Position numbers and translations under genes: made by a program. DNA of 15,211 bases from the NCBI GenBank assembly GCA_045106055.1, contig JBGCED010000113.1:1-15211 (forward strand), written 5' to 3'. Below are positions 11,974-15,211 of this stretch, one piece after another. Origin of the DNA: JBGCED01 sp045106055 (GTDB lineage Bacteria > Pseudomonadota > Alphaproteobacteria > CBDDJK01). The stretch's first letter is position 1; each line of letters opens with the position of its first letter. Under the pieces are notes generated by a model. It did not search any database, was not told the origin of the DNA, and worked only from the letters and a program-made list of their open reading frames with translations.

Positions 11974-13509
11974 ATGCGTATGCTTGCCCCGATTTTGGTA
12001 ACAAAGAAACATAACCATCATGCTGGTTTGGAATATGATGTTATATCGATGTTAAAGCTGGGGATGATTGGGCTTATTATAAGTTTGTTTGCTGCCCAGC
12101 ACGCGATGGCACGCGGCACGCCCGATGGGTTTGCCGATTTGGTTGAGGATTTAATCCCCGCAGTTGTGAATATTGCCACCAGCAAAACGGTTGAGCAGCC
12201 AAGCGGCAGCCAAGCATTTCCCCCTGGCAGCCCATTTGAAGATTTTTTTGATCGCTTTGGCTTGCCCTTTCCCCCGAATGGCGATCAGCAAGCACCAAGC
12301 ACACGGCAAATGCAAAGCCTAGGTTCTGGCTTTATCATTGATGGGGATAAGGGGCTGGTGGTCACCAATAATCATGTCGTTGCCGATGCCGACGAGATCA
12401 CGGTTATTTTGCAAGATGACACGCAATATGTCGCAAGCTTGCTGGGCGTTGATCCGCGCACCGATCTTGCTTTGTTAAAAATTGATGTAAAAAACACTTT
12501 GCCGCAGGTTGAATTTGGCGATTCCAGCAAGGCCAGAATCGGCGAATGGGTGGTGGCAATTGGCAATCCGCACGGGCTTGGCGGCACGGTAACAGCGGGC
12601 ATTATTTCAGCGCGCGGGCGCGATATTGGTTCAGGGCCTTATGATGATTTTATTCAAACCGATGCCCCGATCAATCAAGGCAATTCAGGCGGCCCTTTAT
12701 TTAATATGGATGGCGAGGTTATTGGGATCAATACCGCAATTTATTCCAGAACAGGTGGATCGATTGGCATTGGTTTTTCCATTCCCTCCAATCAAGCAAT
12801 AAAGGTGCTGGATCAAATTCAAGAATTTGGTTCAACCAAGCGTGGTTGGCTTGGGGTAACCATTCAAACGGTAAGCGAAGATATTGCATCTTCCCTAGGG
12901 CTTGCCGAAGCAAAAGGCGCGATCGTTGGCGGGGTTGAACCTGATGGTCCAGCGGATAAAGCGGGGCTGCAAATTAGCGATATTATCATTGAACTGGACG
13001 GAAAAACTGTTGATAGCTCGCGCGCGCTCTCGCGAATGGTCGCCGATACTGCGATTGGCAAACAGGTTGCAGTGACCATCATCAGGCGGGGCGAGAAAAT
13101 GGATATTGCCGTGACGCTTGGTCAGCTTGAAACCGCGCAGCTTAGCGCAGCTGGCGAATCGCAAAATAATCCATCCCCATCAAAGCCAAACAGCGCGGAA
13201 GCGTTTGAACAGGCACTTGGGCTGGTGCTTGCCCCGCTCTCTGGCGCGAATCGGGAACGCTTTAATCTGCCAAGCAGCGTACAAGGCTTGGTGATTATGG
13301 CGGTGGACGATCAATCAGATGCTGCGATCAAGCGCATTCAAGTCGGTTATGTGATTGAAGAGATTAACCAAATAAAAATGGATCGCCGCGCCGATGCACG
13401 CCGCCTTGTCAATCAAGCCATTGAGTCGGGGCGTGATTCTGTGTTGTTGCGCATCGGCACGCCTGAGGGGGCTAGTTTTGTGGTTGTGAATCTAAAGCTG
13501 CCTGAATAG
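11974..13509 (+). CDS. degP: Periplasmic serine protease of the Do/DegP (HtrA) family
   Basis: A 511-residue trypsin-like protease and chaperone for misfolded envelope proteins. The catalytic triad is complete: His134 (VTNNHVVADAD), Asp164 (RTDLALLKID) and Ser238 (NQGNSGGPLF). The long activation loop region is rich in Pro/Gly/Phe (SPFEDFFDRFGLPFPPNG). PDZ1 covers about 283-380 (RGWLGVTIQTV to VTLGQLE); a second, more diverged PDZ-like domain covers about 400-510. The export signal is the hydrophobic run MLKLGMIGLIISLFAAQHAMA with likely cleavage after AMA, but 25 extra residues precede it. AAGGA (11963-11967) is 6 nt before ATG 11974 and abuts ATG 11968, so 11974 is preferred; ATG 12049, right at the signal peptide, is an alternative without a good ribosome site. 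DegP, DegQ and DegS are hard to separate by sequence, but two PDZ domains favour DegP/DegQ. Confidence 0.93.
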   Translation: MRMLAPILVTKKHNHHAGLEYDVISMLKLGMIGLIISLFAAQHAMARGTPDGFADLVEDLIPAVVNIATSKTVEQPSGSQAFPPGSPFEDFFDRFGLPFPPNGDQQAPSTRQMQSLGSGFIIDGDKGLVVTNNHVVADADEITVILQDDTQYVASLLGVDPRTDLALLKIDVKNTLPQVEFGDSSKARIGEWVVAIGNPHGLGGTVTAGIISARGRDIGSGPYDDFIQTDAPINQGNSGGPLFNMDGEVIGINTAIYSRTGGSIGIGFSIPSNQAIKVLDQIQEFGSTKRGWLGVTIQTVSEDIASSLGLAEAKGAIVGGVEPDGPADKAGLQISDIIIELDGKTVDSSRALSRMVADTAIGKQVAVTIIRRGEKMDIAVTLGQLETAQLSAAGESQNNPSPSKPNSAEAFEQALGLVLAPLSGANRERFNLPSSVQGLVIMAVDDQSDAAIKRIQVGYVIEEINQIKMDRRADARRLVNQAIESGRDSVLLRIGTPEGASFVVVNLKLPE

Positions 13510-13511
13510 GG
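13508..13511 (+). promoter_or_regulatory. Ribosome binding site of priA overlapping the degP stop codon
   Basis: AGGG at 13508-13511 shares two bases with the degP TAG (13507-13509) and lies 6 nt before the TTG at 13518. This spacing decides the priA start and suggests translational coupling of the two genes. Confidence 0.6.
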
Positions 13512-13517
13512 TAAGAT

Positions 13518-15211
13518 TTGCAATCATCCCCCCAAAAAAGTTCTGGGCGTGTGTCTGTGTTGGTGCCTGTGCCAACACAAAGGGCGATTTATGATTATAA
13601 GCTGAACCAAGAGGATGATCATGCGTATCAAGTTGGGGATTATGTCGCTGTTCCCTTTGGCAATCGCACGCTTTATGGGATGATCTGGTCGCTTGCCCCA
13701 ACCGATCCTGCTTTGCCGCCAGAAAAATTAAAGATTATTTGCTCGCGGCCCAGCGTTATGAACGCCTTGCCTGCTTTGCCGCAAGATCATTTGAAATTCA
13801 TGGCATGGATGGCAAATTACACCCTAGCCCCGCTTGGCATGATCGCAAAATTAACGATCGGCATGAAGGATATTTTTAAAGATTTTAAGCGCGCTAAGCC
13901 GCTTTCCCAAGTCATATCGCCCGAATCTGCGGATCAATCAAAAGCCTTAACGCCTGCGATAAAACAATTATCATCAGCCCAGCAGCAAGCCGCAGCGGGA
14001 ATCATTGCAAGCCTATCTTCCGCTAAATTTAGCGTCAGCCTGCTGGATGGGGTCACGGGTTCTGGCAAGACAGAGGTTTATTTTCAAGCCATTGCCGAAA
14101 ATCTTGCCCGCAATCGTCAAAGTGTGATTTTGCTGCCTGAAATTGCGCTTTCCAGCCATTTCTTAACGCGGATTAAAACGCATTTTGGCATTGTGCCAAC
14201 GCTGTGGCATTCCGATCTTACCCCAGCCACCCGCCGCAAGGCGTGGCACCATATTGCAACAGGCAAGGCAAAGATTGTGCTTGGTGCGCGCTCTGCCTTA
14301 TTTCTGCCCTTTCAGTCGCTGGGGCTAGTCGTGGTGGACGAGGAACATGATGCCTCCTATAAGCAAAGTGACGGCGTATGCTATCATGCACGCGATATGG
14401 CGGTCATGCGCGCAAAATACGCCAATGCTGCGGTTATTCTTGCAAGCGCAACCCCGTCGCTTGAAAGCTTGGTAAATGCGCAGCAAGAAAAATATGATCA
14501 TTACCAGCTGCCCGACCGCTATGGCGGGGCAAGCCTTCCCAAGCTGGTTTTAATTGACCTAACCAAACAGCAATTAAAGGCGCAGCATTTTATTTCCTTA
14601 CCCTTGCAGCAAGCGATCAAAGAACGCTTGGCACTTCAGCAGCAAAGCCTGCTATTTCTAAATCGCCGTGGTTATGCCCCCTTATTATTATGCCGTCATT
14701 GCGGCTATCGGTTTGCTTGCCCCCATTGTTCGGCGTGGTTGGTTGCGCATCGTTATGGGCAAGGCCCTGCACATGAACAGCATACGCCGCCCTATCTTGC
14801 CTGTCATCATTGCGGGTTCAAACAATTAATGCCCGATGCCTGCCCCGAATGCGATGATACAGAAGCCCTTGCCGCCTGCGGTCCTGGGGTTGAACGGCTG
14901 GAGCAAGAGGCAGCAGCCTTATTCCCGCATGCGCGGATCGCGATTGCTTCCGCTGAAACCTTGCATAATTCAAAACAAGCAGAAGCCTTTATTGAACAGG
15001 TTCATGCAAACGAGATTGATATTATCATTGGCACACAAATCATTGCCAAAGGCTATCATTTTCCAAAATTGACGCTGGTGGGGGTGATTGATGCGGATTT
15101 GGGGCTGCAAGGTGGCGATTTACGCGCAGGAGAGCGCTGCTATCAGTTAATGCACCAAGTGGCAGGACGGGCAGGACGCGCCGATTTAAAAGGTGAAGTG
15201 CTGCTGCAAAC
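13518..15211 (+). CDS. priA: Primosomal protein N' (PriA helicase), 3' end beyond the window
   Basis: PriA is the 3'-to-5' DNA helicase that recognises stalled or repaired forks and reloads the replisome. About 564 residues are visible of roughly 730. The N-terminal DNA-binding domain begins SVLVPVPTQRAIYDYKL and includes VGDYVAVPFGNR. The helicase core has Walker A GVTGSGKT (178-185), LLPEIALS, the DEEH box (274-277) and LASATPS. The zinc-binding insert has four Cys pairs: CRHC, CPHC, CHHC and CPEC. Helicase motifs follow with GTQIIAKGYHFP and QVAGRAGR. No ATG is possible: an in-frame TAA lies at 13512-13514 and the first start codon is TTG 13518, supported by AGGG 6 nt upstream. GTG 13551, just before SVLVPVP, is the alternative. 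The reading frame stays open to the right edge, and the gene is 8 nt downstream of degP. Confidence 0.96.
   Translation, partial: MQSSPQKSSGRVSVLVPVPTQRAIYDYKLNQEDDHAYQVGDYVAVPFGNRTLYGMIWSLAPTDPALPPEKLKIICSRPSVMNALPALPQDHLKFMAWMANYTLAPLGMIAKLTIGMKDIFKDFKRAKPLSQVISPESADQSKALTPAIKQLSSAQQQAAAGIIASLSSAKFSVSLLDGVTGSGKTEVYFQAIAENLARNRQSVILLPEIALSSHFLTRIKTHFGIVPTLWHSDLTPATRRKAWHHIATGKAKIVLGARSALFLPFQSLGLVVVDEEHDASYKQSDGVCYHARDMAVMRAKYANAAVILASATPSLESLVNAQQEKYDHYQLPDRYGGASLPKLVLIDLTKQQLKAQHFISLPLQQAIKERLALQQQSLLFLNRRGYAPLLLCRHCGYRFACPHCSAWLVAHRYGQGPAHEQHTPPYLACHHCGFKQLMPDACPECDDTEALAACGPGVERLEQEAAALFPHARIAIASAETLHNSKQAEAFIEQVHANEIDIIIGTQIIAKGYHFPKLTLVGVIDADLGLQGGDLRAGERCYQLMHQVAGRAGRADLKGEVLLQ

Overview
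The window looks like a chromosomal segment of an alphaproteobacterium, probably a marine or aquatic one near Rhodospirillales/SAR116. This placement is inference. It rests on a FliM with a long acidic N-terminus, a stand-alone receiver protein with an FGPDRRRR motif, membrane-bound PuuD, TRAP transport genes, hslV directly before hslU, and a candidate alphaproteobacterial RpoH-type promoter before degP. Base composition is moderate, with AT-rich intergenic stretches. I see no transposase, integrase, CRISPR array or phage gene.

Layout. Positions 1-131 hold the last codons of ftsZ, followed by a hairpin terminator. Positions 332-5374 are a run of five minus-strand genes, read from high to low coordinates: a receiver-domain protein (5374-4766), a divergent polysaccharide deacetylase (4675-3167), an ABHD11/YbfF-like hydrolase (3142-2291), hslV (2270-1674) and hslU (1645-332). 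The last four are separated by only 20-28 nt and look like one operon for envelope and protein quality control. The receiver gene is set apart by about 90 nt of tandem repeats. Positions 5375-5626 are a divergent regulatory region with an 18-bp near-palindrome and a sigma70-like promoter ahead of a TRAP permease pair, dctQ (5627-6139) and an unusually long dctM (6146-7951). A lone fliM follows at 8090-9256. A perfect 24-bp palindrome and a minus-strand tRNA-Pro(GGG) occupy 9267-9392.

Positions 9492-10691 encode PuuD (minus strand), diverging from a GT47/exostosin-like glycosyltransferase (10789-11868). The right end carries a Do/DegP periplasmic protease (11974-13509), preceded by a match to the RpoH consensus, and then priA (13518 to the window edge), which starts at TTG with its ribosome binding site over the degP stop codon.

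Most of the window is housekeeping and I see no clearly new multi-gene system. The points most worth a second look are three different 18-nt-period minisatellites within about 900 bp around the receiver gene (two of them intergenic, one coding for its C-terminal tail), the extra membrane segments in DctM and the lack of a local solute-binding protein, the perfect palindrome after fliM, the candidate TRAP operator, and the overlapping divergent promoters between puuD and the glycosyltransferase. Several start codons are better placed downstream of the longest reading frame (4675, 5627, 8090, 10691, 11974).
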